Source: Ornithodoros turicata
Taxonomy: Eukaryota > Arthropoda > Arachnida > Ixodida > Argasidae
Direction of reading: 5' to 3'
Assembly: GCF_037126465.1 (NCBI RefSeq)
Contig: NC_088204.1
Location: 22,388,804 to 22,452,803, forward strand
DNA length: 64,000 nucleotides
In this document: in pieces, positions 10,017-21,030 of the stretch
Position numbering within the stretch: position 1 is the stretch's first letter
How the letters are laid out: each line of letters opens with the position of its first letter
Translations under genes and position numbers: made by a program
The notes under the pieces: generated by a model
Told to the model about the DNA's origin: nothing
The model's database searches: none
The model's input: the letters and a program-made list of their open reading frames with translations, nothing else

Positions 10017-13000
10017 CTAAGGGAGCCAGTGGCAATTCAAGGAGACACGGCCGCGGCGGACACTAATGTACCGTGTCGACCATCTTCGGAGGAACTCTGT
10101 CTCTCCAAGTGTAACAAACTGGGTCTCCAAGAAAATGACTACCTGCTTGTGGAGCGACATGAGGAGAGGGTACTGAACGCGAAGGCGCCTGCTTTGAGCT
10201 ACCGCTCTGCATCTGTTCTTCCACAAGACGTACCTTGCCACTGCAACGAGCAGAAGAACAAACCTGTCCCTGATCCGGTGCCCTAAACGGTAGCGGAACG
10301 GGAAAACCCGGCAAACGAGAGTCCAAAACGTCCTTGCTACAACGCAGTCGTCTAACACGTGAGACACTGATTCAATGTTGGGACAATTCGGACAAAGGGA
10401 GGTATTGGTAACACCCCACCGGTTTAAGCGATCACGCGTAGGTAGAACTCCCCAGGCCGCCTTCCACAAAAAGTCACAGACTTCGCGTGGGAAATTGTCG
10501 GGCCGGATATCACCCCACGATAGACCCACGTTTCTCAAGTTATCCGACCGGGGTTCATCCAAGAGACATAGCAGTTCGCAGATACGTGATGCAGGGACCG
10601 ATCGAGGATCGACCTGAGGGTCCTGAGCCTGTATGTCGCAAAAACGCTCTGCGATACGTCGATAAAACAGGGACGGGGAAGTGACTTCAGGGTACCTATT
10701 CCATAGTCCGCGAGGAACTAATGCTCTGCGAAAGTGGCCCATCCAGTACAACGCAAACGCACGCGCTGAATGCTCAGTATCGTCAAGAACACGAAGGACA
10801 GCCCGAAGGGCAAGCAGTGTACAAAAAGTAGAAATGCACGGGAGGCTCCAGCCTCCCTGGGATCGCGGCTGCTGTAGGACCGCGCGTCTAACAAGAGCTG
10901 TTCTTCCTCCCCAAAAGAAGGAGAATATCACCGAAGAAACCCTAGTGCATACAGCACGGGGCGGTATAGCAACCCGGGAAACGAACCACAGCTTCCTACA
11001 TAGCACATTCTTGATTAGATACGCACGCTCCTGAAAAGGTAGGTCAAACCTACTGGCTATCGAAACCTTGCGTTCAACGTCCTGAAGCAGGGAATCCCAG
11101 TTTTCTCGTGCCACGCCCCGTTGGTCAAACACTACCCCCAGGATTCGAAGGGATAAGCACTGTTCGATACCGCCTAAGAAGTTGCCACTAAAACCAGCAA
11201 CTGGCAATGCCTTACTTTTTGTATTGTTAAGCCGAGCACCGGAAACACGCGAATACTCGCCAAAAATCTGAAGTGCTTCGCACAGGCTATCACTGTCCCT
11301 GAGAAAGAGTGTAATGTCATCTGCATACGCAGATACCACCACCGAACCGCCGCAGGGGAGCGGAAACCCACGAATACGAGGGCAAGCAGCAAGCCTACGT
11401 AACAGCGGGTCTATGCACAACACGAACAGCATTGGGGATAACGGGCACCCCTGACGAACCCCACGTGTTATTGGAAACGGCTGAGCTATGTTGCTGTTAA
11501 CGACGAGGTCGCTTGTCAAGCCTGAGTACAACGACCGAAGCAGCGAGATGAAGGCTACGGGAAAGCCAAACATACGCAGAACACCAAAAAGATAAAAATG
11601 CTCCACGCGATCAAAGGCCTTGGCCTGATCAAACGAGACAACTGAACCAGGCTGGTGAAAGCTGTGGGCATATTCAATGGTATCTCGTGTCAATAGCAAG
11701 GACGAGAAGATAGTTCTGCCCAAAACTGAGCAGGTTTGAAATGGAGAGACGAGGTAGGGAAGTGCATTCCTCAAACGTGTTGCGATAAGTGAAGCAAGGA
11801 TCTTGTAATCACTATTCAGCAACGTAATAGGACGCCAGGATTGTGGCGAGTTGCTATCGCCACCCTTCGGTATAAGGACAATGCGACCATGCTTGAAAGA
11901 AGGCGGAAGACGGTGCTCTTGTAGAAATCTAGTGAACAACGCGACCATAGACGGACCCAGGGCTGTCCAAAAGCATTTGTAGAACGGCACAGGCAGCCCG
12001 TCTGGGCCCGGAGCAGAAGAGACTTTTTGTTCAGCAAGGACGGCTTTAACTTCTGATAAGGTCACAGAACAACACAACGCCGATCCCAAATCATCTGGCA
12101 GTTCGGGCAACGAAGCCAGGAAACGTAACATCTCTTCGCTAACCTCGCTTTCTCGGCTTTCAGAAGAGAACAATTGTGCAAAGAAAGTGCGAAATACTTG
12201 AACGATGTCTGATGGGGCAGAGGAGACAGACCCATCCGCCAAGCGTACTTGTTCGACATGACTCTGTCGAGGTTGCCTAATGTCGGAGTTACGCATGTAG
12301 CGCAACACGTCGGGGTCCAAGATAGGACGGTTGCGGTTGAACATAACTGCCGCAGTCCGGGACGAAAAGCGCAAAGCTCGGTAATAGCGCTCTTTCAGGA
12401 TGTCCAGATACTCTTGCATGAATAAGGTAAGGGGCCCTCCACGTTTCACTATGAGCATTCGACGACGAAGTTCATTTAAATGTTCAGTGAGAGCAACCTT
12501 CCTGCGTCTACCAGCTGCGATCAAAAGCTCTGACCAGTGCCGCTTAAGGGTGTCCCAGACGACCGGGTCGAAGTCTGTCTCACGCAAAGAGTCACGGATT
12601 GCCACCTCTACTTCAGAAGTAACTTCGGGATCGTGTAATATTGCGCTATCTAGCCTCCACCAGCCGGGCCCTCGAGTTTCCAAAGTCAAGAGATCCAGCG
12701 CGACGAAAAAAGGTACATGATCTGAAATATATCCCACTGAGACAGGAAATGGTGACGTTCGGCATTGAACAATGCAGTCAGCGTATTCATTAGGCACGTA
12801 TGCTCTGTCCAGACGACTAAACGAGTTCCCACGGGACCAAGTGTAATTGAACTGGTTGCCATACAAATGGACCCAGGCGTCAGTTAAGGAATACTGCTGC
12901 ACTATTCGCCTCAGTTCACGCGCGTTCCACGTAGGCCGGCCAAAACCTGGACCAGATACATCCCTGCGAGAATCTAAAACACAGTTAAAATCCCCTATTA

Positions 13001-13433
13001 ATATAAGTGGATGCGGTTCAAGCATGAACGAATGCAAGTTTTGAAAAAAAGCGTTAGATAACCCGGGACGAGCGGGCCCGTACACGTTAAGAACACGAAC
13101 TTTACAGTTTGCAATGTAAATATCAAGACACACTACGCGGCCCGCGGCGTCATAACAACAAATACAATCACGAAGCAGCGACGGTCGGAAGACAACTACA
13201 CCGACTCCCTCCGACCGCGCAGACCCCAACGAGAAGAAACAGTTAACAGAAAACCGCCTACGAAAATCACATACGTCTTTGGGCGAACTAAAGTTCGTTT
13301 CCTGGAGGAGCAATAGGTCACAAGAGGACACCCGAGCAAGGTGCAGTATCTCACGCTGCTTATCCGGGCATTTAAATCCCTGGGCATTCAGAGTGAGAAG
13401 GCTTAGTCGCATGAAGAATAAAAGGCTCATCAT
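10017..13433 (-). CDS. LINE ORF2: APE-type endonuclease plus reverse transcriptase, intact
   Basis: This is one uninterrupted frame of 1138 residues. The N-terminal apurinic-like endonuclease (about residues 9-245) keeps LTLNAQG, LLLQETNF, LIGDFNCVLD near 145 and YISDHVPFF near 237, which are the catalytic Asn, Glu, Asp/Asn and Asp-His positions. The reverse transcriptase core (about 500-760) keeps RPITLLNSDYKIL, FDQAKAFDRV near 599, RGVRQGCPLSP and YADD near 703. A CPNC...HVLDDC zinc knuckle lies near 1013-1030. The protein would nick target DNA and copy the element RNA at the nick. There is no RNase H. The start ATG overlaps the ORF1 stop as ATGA. Lack of stops and retention of all catalytic residues indicate a recent or selected copy. 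The length fits L1/Tx1 ORF2 proteins. Confidence 0.93.
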   Translation of the reverse strand: MMSLLFFMRLSLLTLNAQGFKCPDKQREILHLARVSSCDLLLLQETNFSSPKDVCDFRRRFSVNCFFSLGSARSEGVGVVVFRPSLLRDCICCYDAAGRVVCLDIYIANCKVRVLNVYGPARPGLSNAFFQNLHSFMLEPHPLILIGDFNCVLDSRRDVSGPGFGRPTWNARELRRIVQQYSLTDAWVHLYGNQFNYTWSRGNSFSRLDRAYVPNEYADCIVQCRTSPFPVSVGYISDHVPFFVALDLLTLETRGPGWWRLDSAILHDPEVTSEVEVAIRDSLRETDFDPVVWDTLKRHWSELLIAAGRRRKVALTEHLNELRRRMLIVKRGGPLTLFMQEYLDILKERYYRALRFSSRTAAVMFNRNRPILDPDVLRYMRNSDIRQPRQSHVEQVRLADGSVSSAPSDIVQVFRTFFAQLFSSESRESEVSEEMLRFLASLPELPDDLGSALCCSVTLSEVKAVLAEQKVSSAPGPDGLPVPFYKCFWTALGPSMVALFTRFLQEHRLPPSFKHGRIVLIPKGGDSNSPQSWRPITLLNSDYKILASLIATRLRNALPYLVSPFQTCSVLGRTIFSSLLLTRDTIEYAHSFHQPGSVVSFDQAKAFDRVEHFYLFGVLRMFGFPVAFISLLRSLYSGLTSDLVVNSNIAQPFPITRGVRQGCPLSPMLFVLCIDPLLRRLAACPRIRGFPLPCGGSVVVSAYADDITLFLRDSDSLCEALQIFGEYSRVSGARLNNTKSKALPVAGFSGNFLGGIEQCLSLRILGVVFDQRGVARENWDSLLQDVERKVSIASRFDLPFQERAYLIKNVLCRKLWFVSRVAIPPRAVCTRVSSVIFSFFWGGRTALVRRAVLQQPRSQGGWSLPCISTFCTLLALRAVLRVLDDTEHSARAFALYWMGHFRRALVPRGLWNRYPEVTSPSLFYRRIAERFCDIQAQDPQVDPRSVPASRICELLCLLDEPRSDNLRNVGLSWGDIRPDNFPREVCDFLWKAAWGVLPTRDRLNRWGVTNTSLCPNCPNIESVSHVLDDCVVARTFWTLVCRVFPFRYRLGHRIRDRFVLLLVAVARYVLWKNRCRAVAQSRRLRVQYPLLMSLHKQVVIFLETQFVTLGETEFLRRWSTRYISVRRGRVSLNCHWLP

Positions 13434-13620
13434 TCCTGGGAAGATCCGGAGTCCGTGCTAAGCTCCATTACGTGGTCGCTGTCAACTCGCTTCTTCTTCT
13501 TTTTCACTTCCTTGGGGCTACTCGTTGAGCGCATTATTCTCTTGGAATCTGGCCGACTACAGTCCATCTGAACAGTATCCACAGGTGTGTTATTGTTGTT
13601 GAAGCCGCGATCTGCGTCCT
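13430..13620 (-). CDS. LINE ORF1, C-terminal remnant
   Basis: The minus-strand frame that ends in TGA at 13432-13430 is open back to about 13620. It encodes about 60 residues, including MDCSRPDSKRIMRSTSSPKE, then KKKKKR and a Ser-rich end. It is polar and basic, as LINE ORF1 tails often are. No zinc knuckle or coiled coil is left. Its stop codon overlaps the ORF2 start (ATGA), so ORF2 was probably translated by termination-reinitiation or a similar mechanism. The 5' part is missing. Confidence 0.6.
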
Positions 13621-14062
13621 ATAGCGTCACGCGTTCGCGAGAAAAGGCAAGGTACGCGTGCCCCTATACTTCCGTCGCCTCTCTCGCAGGCGCGCGCCAC
13701 ACCCACGGATTGCGTCGGCCTCCGCAATGACCTTGTTAGCTAGAATCTTACACGTGCAAGCTATCTGGATTTGGCCACTTGATTGCTACAGGTTTATTAC
13801 TCATCGCGTCATGACATTCGTCATAATTTTTTGCATCGTTTAATTCTGACCTGGCTACCAAACCGAACGTACAGACGTTTCCACGTCAAAACGAAAAAGA
13901 AAAAGAAGAAAACAACAAATTTTGATGATCATTGGGGAGTCGAAGAAGAAGAACAGATCAGACATACGTAAAATGCTATCTTGGCTGGTGACTGGTGTGG
14001 ATTGGTTCATTGTTTGGGGTGTCTAAGTGCAGACGATATTGTCTCGGTCTCCTCACAACTAT

Positions 14063-14119
14063 GTTAAACCGTTCCTGATGAGGAGGACGACGCCACCTCG
14101 TGCTTCACTCATTCCTCTC
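14063..14119 (+). repeat. Direct repeat, copy 1
   Basis: The core GACGCCACCTCGTGCTTCAC followed by TCATTCCTCTC is repeated at 14778-14834 with a few substitutions. The start-to-start distance is 715 bp. Confidence 0.7.
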
Positions 14120-14777
14120 GTCGCGATGGGGTCATCGAACCGCTATTGAAAGAAGACGGTACGCAAACAGAAGGAACGACCACTCAGACTGACCACTCTT
14201 ATAAGCAGTCCATGGAAGGAACAGGAAAGCATGGATCAGACTTGAACAAGAATATGAACTAAATTCATACGTGCCACGCACCGAATCCTGCTGTCATGAA
14301 AAAAGAGCGGCTTCCTATGCGTGAGACAGTGATCATCAACGTAACGACTTGTTGGAAAAGTAGCTGTATATCACCGACCGCAGATACAGGCATGATGCCA
14401 GCACACCAATACTACGTGAGGGACACCAGGTCTTGGCTGTGCTATGCTGCTAGAAGTACTGCCAATTGGCGAGCGTCACTGGGCAGAAGAGCCATCGGAC
14501 TACGACCGATCGCTCGATTTGGAAAGCAATGTCCTGAGGACACTGAGCAGGAGAACACTGACAGGAACTCCGCAGTCCTTTTCCGAAGAATACGGCCTTT
14601 AATGTCAATGGAACGTCACCTAGTGCGCAAAGGACCACCCTGGCTTCAATCGTTTCATGTTATCAAACAAGTGGACAGCAATGGAACGTAATCGCCTATC
14701 GAAGCTCATTGTCGTATGACCATCACGATGATGGAATACACCAGAATCCGATATCGTCTTTTCGCAGGGGGCAGTCT

Positions 14778-14834
14778 GGTAAACCTTTCCTGACGAGGAC
14801 GACGACGCCACCTCGTGCTTCACTCACTCCTCTC
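14778..14834 (+). repeat. Direct repeat, copy 2
   Basis: This is the partner of 14063-14119. The match covers about 57 bp (GTAAACC-TTCCTGA-GAGGA, then CGACGCCACCTCGTGCTTC). It could be the ends of a small direct-repeat-flanked unit, or a tandem duplication whose middle has diverged. Confidence 0.7.
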
Positions 14835-16549
14835 TGACCCTTCCATTGAAACATTGTCACATCTGTTCTTCCGTTCTTCTACAAACTACGACCACCATCG
14901 AATATTATTGTTGTTGTGTATGATAGGGACGTGATCACCAAAAACTTATCCCACTTCAGTTGGCTCAACTGTTCGTTTGCGCGAATCGGCCCCAACTCCG
15001 CCTGTCGTCTCCCCTCTAAAATGGCACTGTCCTGTGAGCCTGCTATCTATTGTCTGCTGCTCCACCAACAGCAGTATCCCTGCAGACAGGAGCCACTTTT
15101 ACGTCTAGTGGGTGCATAATTTCCAACTCTACAAATTTCTGTAGAGTGGACTTTGTAGGCTTGAGTATGAGTGTGCCGGCTGTAAATGAATATACATGGA
15201 CAATATTTAACGCGTTAAACTCAACATAAAAACTCTTATAAATAGACTTAACAAAAGATGCGACTGGTACCAGAACCGCCACTCCTTATGATTTTACACT
15301 TTGACTTCGCATTCTACGACTAAAAACCTACTACTTCCAAGATTTATGAATATCTCTCGCACCCTGCATAGGATATTTTTATTATCGCTTAGAACTATCA
15401 CTAATCACTATCACTCGCTTAGAACTATGAACTTATATGCGAGATAAAGCAAAGACAACTTCAGCGGACAAAGCAAATATTCAACGTTAGAAAACCTCCA
15501 ATTCGGACACACACACACAAAAAAAAAAAGGAAAGAAAAGGTAGAAGAACGTTTTAAAAACTTCAAAGGTGCAACAAGTTAATTAAGCGCAATGATTCTG
15601 TTTCTTGTGAAGCGATTGCTCGAAAGAAGTGCAAAAGGGGACGTGAATCTCACGCCAACGCGCAGTTGTTTAGCTTGAAGCAGGCCTTGACCAGAATTTT
15701 AACGACCTTCGAGGAAAGAAGCTCTCATCAATAAAAGCGAACGGACGTGTTAGGATCTCTCAGAGTAGATTTCAACACAAAGAATCGTCTCTGCTGTATT
15801 GAGCCAGCAATACAATAACACCTTGGCGTTTGTTTGTTTCTTCGTTTTTTTTTGTTTCTTTTATGCGTTTTGTAGCTCTATAGCAGAAATTCATGCATGT
15901 CGGTTGCATATCATCGACGTTTGCTTAGGCCTAATCTAACATTACGGCGAAAGATGAAGCTATGTGCCCACAGATGTTGGAGACACACAGCGCACATAAA
16001 TGTGCATTATCCCATGAAATGAATCAGGGAACGAAATTGTTTCAGGCAATCCATCTTTCATTGACTCAACGACCAATATTGCACCCTTGACGAAGAACTT
16101 AACCACATAATGCGCGTACGCCTTTCTGTGACAATTGATAGAGCCGAATAAGTATCGCTAAAAAAACGCACGCCTCTAATAGTTGGCAGGAGCGTGCTAA
16201 GCAGAGAAGGGGTGATGTAAGGGGCGTCTGGAAGGGGCGATCAGGTAGTGCGACCCCACGATTTTGTCAAAGGGGTGGAGGAAACGCTTCCGGGCGTGCC
16301 CCCCCCTTGCCCCCCTCTCGGTACGCCCATCTATTCTCGTTTCGACACACCACAACACGCACAGTTTCTCAGCGAGGCATATCTCAAAAGCGAAGTTGGC
16401 CATTTATTAAATATAACATTTACACACAGTCACGGTAACGAACTCTGTCAACATTCAACACTGTCCTCCTAACTAGCCCCGAAGCTCTTCTGCTCCTGTA
16501 AACAAAAAACAAAACAAAAAACCGCTGTGCCCCGGTCGTCCAGTTGAAG

Positions 16550-17616
16550 TGTTATGGACGCCGCCAAGTGCCTCACCGTAAAGGTTTTACAACCTCGGCA
16601 GGGGAGAAGGGAACAAGCGCTGTGTGTGCACTTGAAATAACCCACGACCCCGAGCTTGTCTCCCTAATGAGAAGGGACTGCAGTAAACGGTGAAATACCC
16701 GCGGGCGCACAGATTGCCTGGATGCGCTCTTCGGCAACCCATCGCTTCACGAGAGGGAGGGATGTCGGGCAGCGAGCTCTTCTTTTGAACACGTCACAGT
16801 GAAGAGTATCGCGTATTCTCCTCCAGAATGCGACCACATGCTGCGTTGGTAGGCAGAGTTTACGGCTGCAGAGAAGAGCAGGGTGGGGGGGCTACAATGG
16901 CCTCGTTCTTGCGGACTAAGTACTTCTTTGTGGGTACGCTCCGGGCTCACAAGACGTCTTGGATGTCGTTTCGATTTGTTTCGGATAAGAAGAGATTTTC
17001 TTTTTTTCTGGTCGTGTTTCCTTTATCTGTTTTAGTGCTTTGAGCAGATCTCACGTGAGGCTATATAAAACGAAACGTGACTGTGGTTCGCAAGTAATGC
17101 GTCTTAATAAGTCCTAGCTCACGCCGCGAGTAATATGTTGGTGTTTCAGCTCTGCTGCCTGGAATTGATATTAAGTTAAGTGAGTTAAGTACGAGGCATA
17201 GTGACAGCCAACGACTTTTGGAGGTTATCCACCTGTGTTGGGTGCGTAGGTGTGCAGGCTGTTATCGGCGTTTAAAATATTCGAAAGAGCAGTGGTACAG
17301 GGATCATGCATTGGGCAAAGTGTGCCGCCAAATTACCCTCTAACGTAATTGTCTCGTGACGTTGATGACACGAAATACGTGAATGTGTACACGCAACGTT
17401 GGTGCGGTGTGGTCTGTCTTAACCTCACCGCGTATTTAAAATTTACGTATCCGTAAGTATAACATTGAATGACATTACGTGTATGACATTATGTGTCATC
17501 TCTAGCGCTATCCTTCTTTGTTGAGCGACACCGGCGTTATTTGGTATGGACGCTCCTTTTTCACCCGCATAGAAACCGAGAAACCTTGTCCCGGGGATAG
17601 GCCGTGTTATGGAACA
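16550..17616 (+). mobile_element. Possible solo LTR
   Basis: The segment starts TGTTATGGACG and could end GGAACA. It is flanked by TTGAAG (16544-16549) and CTGAAG (17617-17622), a 5-of-6 match. A TATA box (CTATATAAAACG, near 17062) sits about in the middle, as in the U3/R region of an LTR. No primer-binding site, polypurine tract or gag-pol sequence is present. Identity rests on these weak cues only. Confidence 0.25.
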
Positions 17617-18363
17617 CTGAAGTGATCACCACGGACGATAAATACCTCATGCACGCGTATCGATGTTCCAGAAGTAAGAAACGAGGCTCATAGAGGTTAT
17701 CCGAGGAGGATTTACGGCGACTGGTTGGCCAGGCCATATATACCGCTCATTTGTTACGAGCTCTATCCTTTGCTACTTGTGGACGCTCTGCTACAGATGA
17801 GACCGAGAAGGATGAAATGTGCACTGCTTCATCATCTTTGCGGGGGAGTGCTTCGTACCGATAGCCGCTTGTGAGTTATAGAATGCTTCGAGCGATCTTT
17901 AGTTCGCCAATGGTCGATACAGAGACAAATTCGGGAGCGGAAGGGTTGGCGCTAAGAATTTCGCGTCTGCGCTCTCGCAAGTAACAAAAATAAAAATAAA
18001 AGATGAGGCGTCGATTGCTGCGCGCATGACTCTGCGTACGTAGCAAACAATGGGAAACGGCGATGGAAGTATTGACGCTGCGTCTAACGCGGGCAGAAGA
18101 ATCACGTATTGATGTGCGAGCGCTGCGCTGTTTTTGAACGGCGAGTATTAATAACGACACCCATTGAAGAGGAGCGTTTATTGAACATTGCTAGAAGGTG
18201 TTGAGGCAATGGTTATACAGTAGCTGTGGCTGTGAAATATGGAGAGCCGATAAGGGGTTGGTTCTTCTTAAAGGGAGAAAAACGAAAGTAATGCTTTTGA
18301 GAATGTGCACGCGCGGCGCGCTTCTGCTCTTGACACTTCAGTTCCCAGGAAAACGTGTGCACG
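17617..18363. other. No gene recognised
   Basis: Short frames only; no repeat family that I could link to other parts of the window. Confidence 0.4.
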
Positions 18364-18367
18364 TTAA

Positions 18368-18747
18368 AGGGGCGCTAAAGTGAAAATATTACCTTGACAT
18401 TAATATAGAAGGAACGGCATTCAAGCGTCGCGTACTTCGTGATCTACGAGCGAAAGAAACCAACCAACCGCAATTTAACTTTTTTCTTTCTCTGTCCTTC
18501 TCAGGCAGCGCGACAATTCGGAGAGGCCTCGGATTGGACAATCATTTACGATGACCAATGAGAGCGCACTCCGCGTTGTTGGCCTGCCTGAGAAGGAGAG
18601 AGAGAGAGAGAACATAAGTTGCAGGTGCTTTCGCTCATATATGACGAAGGACACAACGGATGACTCCCGTTCCTTTTATATTGGTGTCAAGGTAACAACG
18701 GCATCTTCCATTTCAGCAACGAGAAATTTTTGCACGTTAGTGCCCCT
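18368..18747. mobile_element. TTAA-flanked MITE (piggyBac-like)
   Basis: The inverted ends AGGGGCGCTAAAGTG (left) and the inverse of ...GTTAGTGCCCCT (right) lie inside TTAA at 18364-18367 and 18748-18751. The arms are imperfectly complementary over much of the 380 bp (GAACGGCATTCAAG on the left, CCGTTCC on the right). There is no transposase. The TTAA target preference is the hallmark of piggyBac transposases, so a piggyBac-type source is inferred. The internal block with CGGAGAGGCCTCGGATTGG is shared with 32689-33317. Confidence 0.78.
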
Positions 18748-18751
18748 TTAA

Positions 18752-19855
18752 GGAAGTGTGAATACGCTGTTGGCACTTGGCTAAACGCAGGTGGACAGCC
18801 TAATTGGAATGAGATTAATATGAAGATATTTTTTTCACGGAGAGCAAAAGCGACGGGTTGGCCTCCAGTAGCCGTTGCAGTATGTTTACAATAAATTTCC
18901 GCAAACAACGCCGAAAACGACGAAGCAGCACTGCACGAAATCGAAAACGAGCACTGTACGAAACCGACGCGACAAAGGAAGCTGTCTAATGAAATCAAAG
19001 ATGATGTCAGCCACCTCAAAGAAATACGGGGATTGGCATATCAGGTTTACTGAACCGCTATCGTGAACAGCTTCCGATATACTAAAACTCGCTCACAGTC
19101 GCATATTTTAACTTCACGCATCCTCGTCTTCTGTTGTCCATGTCGTCTTGAAGAGAAGCCACATGCAACCGACTACATGCATGGCTCATGTTTCATACAC
19201 TGTAATCCATGCATTCGACACGGAAAGTCCCACATTCCTGGTTTGAACGGTTTTTTCTAACTGTTGGATTATTAAAACTGCGATTTTTGTTTTCGAGCCG
19301 CTGCCAACGGTGGCGCCGAACAGCGCTGAAAAGCGTCGGCAGACAGACGGGAAGTGACGTTTCAGCTGTGCACGCTCGCCCGAACTACCCGAAGGTCACT
19401 AAGCTCGGCTTCCTTTACAACCGCCACTGTCGTCACGGAAACGGAAAACTATGCGCTTGTTTCCTCCACTATGAAACGTCACTCCAAAAACTTGCGAGGA
19501 GGTGAAGACTTGTGAGCGACGGAGGAGCTCGGCCAGCGCGCGCACTGTGTGCCCACATGAAGAGGAGGGATCCTCCGGTAGTCAAAGTTGGTTTCGTTCA
19601 GTGAAAAAAAAAAAAGAAAGGAAAAGAAAATGAAAGGGGAGAGTCAAAGTTTATGAGCCCTCGGCTACATGATAGCTAAAAGCGATAACCCTTTACTTTG
19701 ATGATGGTAACTGGGGTGTGTCATCGTAATAGGTCATGCTCTCCGCATTGCTTGCGGCAATGTCGTGACAACCCAACGATCAGTCTCACAGTGAGGATGA
19801 AAGTCCGATAGTCTCCGGCAAGGTGTGGAGTGCTTTTAGGAAAGAGCATTGGTGA
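18752..19855. other. No gene recognised
   Basis: Short frames and purine-rich tracts only (19603-19650). Confidence 0.4.
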
Positions 19856-19859
19856 GATG

Positions 19860-21030
19860 GGGGGGGGGGGAGAGATTTATTGGCAGTAAAAAAGAAAGGG
19901 GAAAGATCAGCCAAGCAGCACGCCGGCTTGATATCCCCTAAACAAAAAGAAAGGAAAAAATATAAACAAGAAAGAAAAAGGAATAACAAAAAAGGAAATA
20001 AATAAATAAACAAATAAAAACAAGAAAACAATGAAAAAGACACTCGGCTCACAGGGAGCCCAGGAGGCCCGTATCACGCAGAAAGCGGAGCACCGCTGTT
20101 GTGACTCTCCACTGGCTAGCTCGCTGTACAGGGCCAAGGAGTATTGCGTGAGAAACGTCTGTCCGTCCGTCCGTGCACCCAAGCTCTGAGAGGTGTTGCC
20201 AGAGCACGATCCGATGATGGTGGTGACGCTGACAAGTGGGGGAGCTGATGGGAGGTATCGTCTTCTACGGCGCAGCAGGGGCAAGTGGGAGATGGGACGC
20301 GGCCCATTTTGAACAGGAGTGAACGGGTGAGGGCAACGTTCAGCCGAAGACGACGTAGAACAGACTCCTCCTCATGGGTACAGCGGCAGCCGATGACAAA
20401 CTCCAGTGAGGGGTCGATGGACTGCAGGAATGCATTTGGATTCGACCATGAACCAAGCAAAAACGTTATAGTGAGAGCGCGAGAGGCTAGCTGTAACTGT
20501 TAGTCCTGAGAAGTCCGTGGTGGGGTCAACAAAGAAGGGTGTGTTCCAGATTTTCGAAACCACAGTGAGGGAAGCTTGGAGAGGCCACTTGGGCAATGGA
20601 ATAGAGCACAAAGAGCGACATTGAGTCTCATTCGATGATTAACAGAGCATCCGGAGAAAAAAAAAGAGTTCGTGACATCCAGAGGGCGAGCTTTCGGTTC
20701 ACAGTGTAAGCACTGTCGATTACCTACTGACGCTTCGTTTAATCGTCAGTGAAAGAAACGACGACCATCTCTCAGCAGTGCCATACTCCTTCGGCAGCTA
20801 GAAGAGAGAGCTGCTTCTGTGCGCAGTAAACCTGCTCATTCCTCACAACTCCACAGTGAACCACAACCCATTGGAGAACCAGCCGGTAACCTGCTTCATG
20901 CACTTCGCGGTAAGCCATTAACACATCAGCAACCACGGGGACGGAGAAGGCCCGTGTGCCAGTGCCCGAAAAATGGCTTGCAGCGAGGACTTGGAATCAA
21001 TGAACACTGTCCGTGCTCGAGGGTTATAAG
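19860..21030 (-). mobile_element. RNase H-bearing LINE, decayed 3' part
   Basis: On the minus strand, about 20790-21020 encodes RARTVFIDSKSSLQAIFRAL and, in a shifted frame, MAYREVHEAGYRLVLQWV followed by VHCGVVRNEQV. These are the DSK-LQAI and Q-W-P-GH-G---NE blocks of a LINE RNase H domain. Downstream, 20116-20460 encodes LRLNVALTRSLLFKMG, then PTCPCCAVEDDTSHQL, the C-terminal zinc-knuckle region, which has lost its last Cys. An AATAAA lies near 19873 and the element stops at a C run (G run on the + strand). Several frame shifts make it inactive. The clade is probably within the I/R1/LOA-type RNase H-containing groups. Confidence 0.72.

Larger units (their letters stand above)
10017..13620 (-). 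mobile_element. Tx1-like (L1 superfamily) LINE, 5'-truncated in ORF1
   Basis: The element contains the tail of ORF1 and a complete ORF2, both on the minus strand. The similarity of its RT block (SFDQAKAFDRVEHFYLFGVL, RGVRQGCPLSPMLF) to Tx1/L1-type reverse transcriptases is recalled, not computed. The open ORF1 frame begins abruptly near 13620, suggesting 5' truncation during target-primed insertion. The 3' end below 10017 was not resolved: there is no poly(A) run, and no target duplication could be paired with the 5' junction. Confidence 0.8.
13621..16549. other. No gene recognised
   Basis: The only structure I see is a pair of direct repeats (14063-14119 and 14778-14834, listed separately). 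The 131-codon frame at 14296-14691 and a Thr/Gln-rich frame near 14160 have no recognisable domain. The rest holds A-rich and T-rich tracts (15518-15530, 15847) and, near 16295-16318, a C-rich segment. Confidence 0.4.

Noticed and set aside
14296..14691. 131-codon + strand frame
   Set aside because: No recognisable domain. Composition resembles random translation, and it lies between direct repeats of unknown nature.
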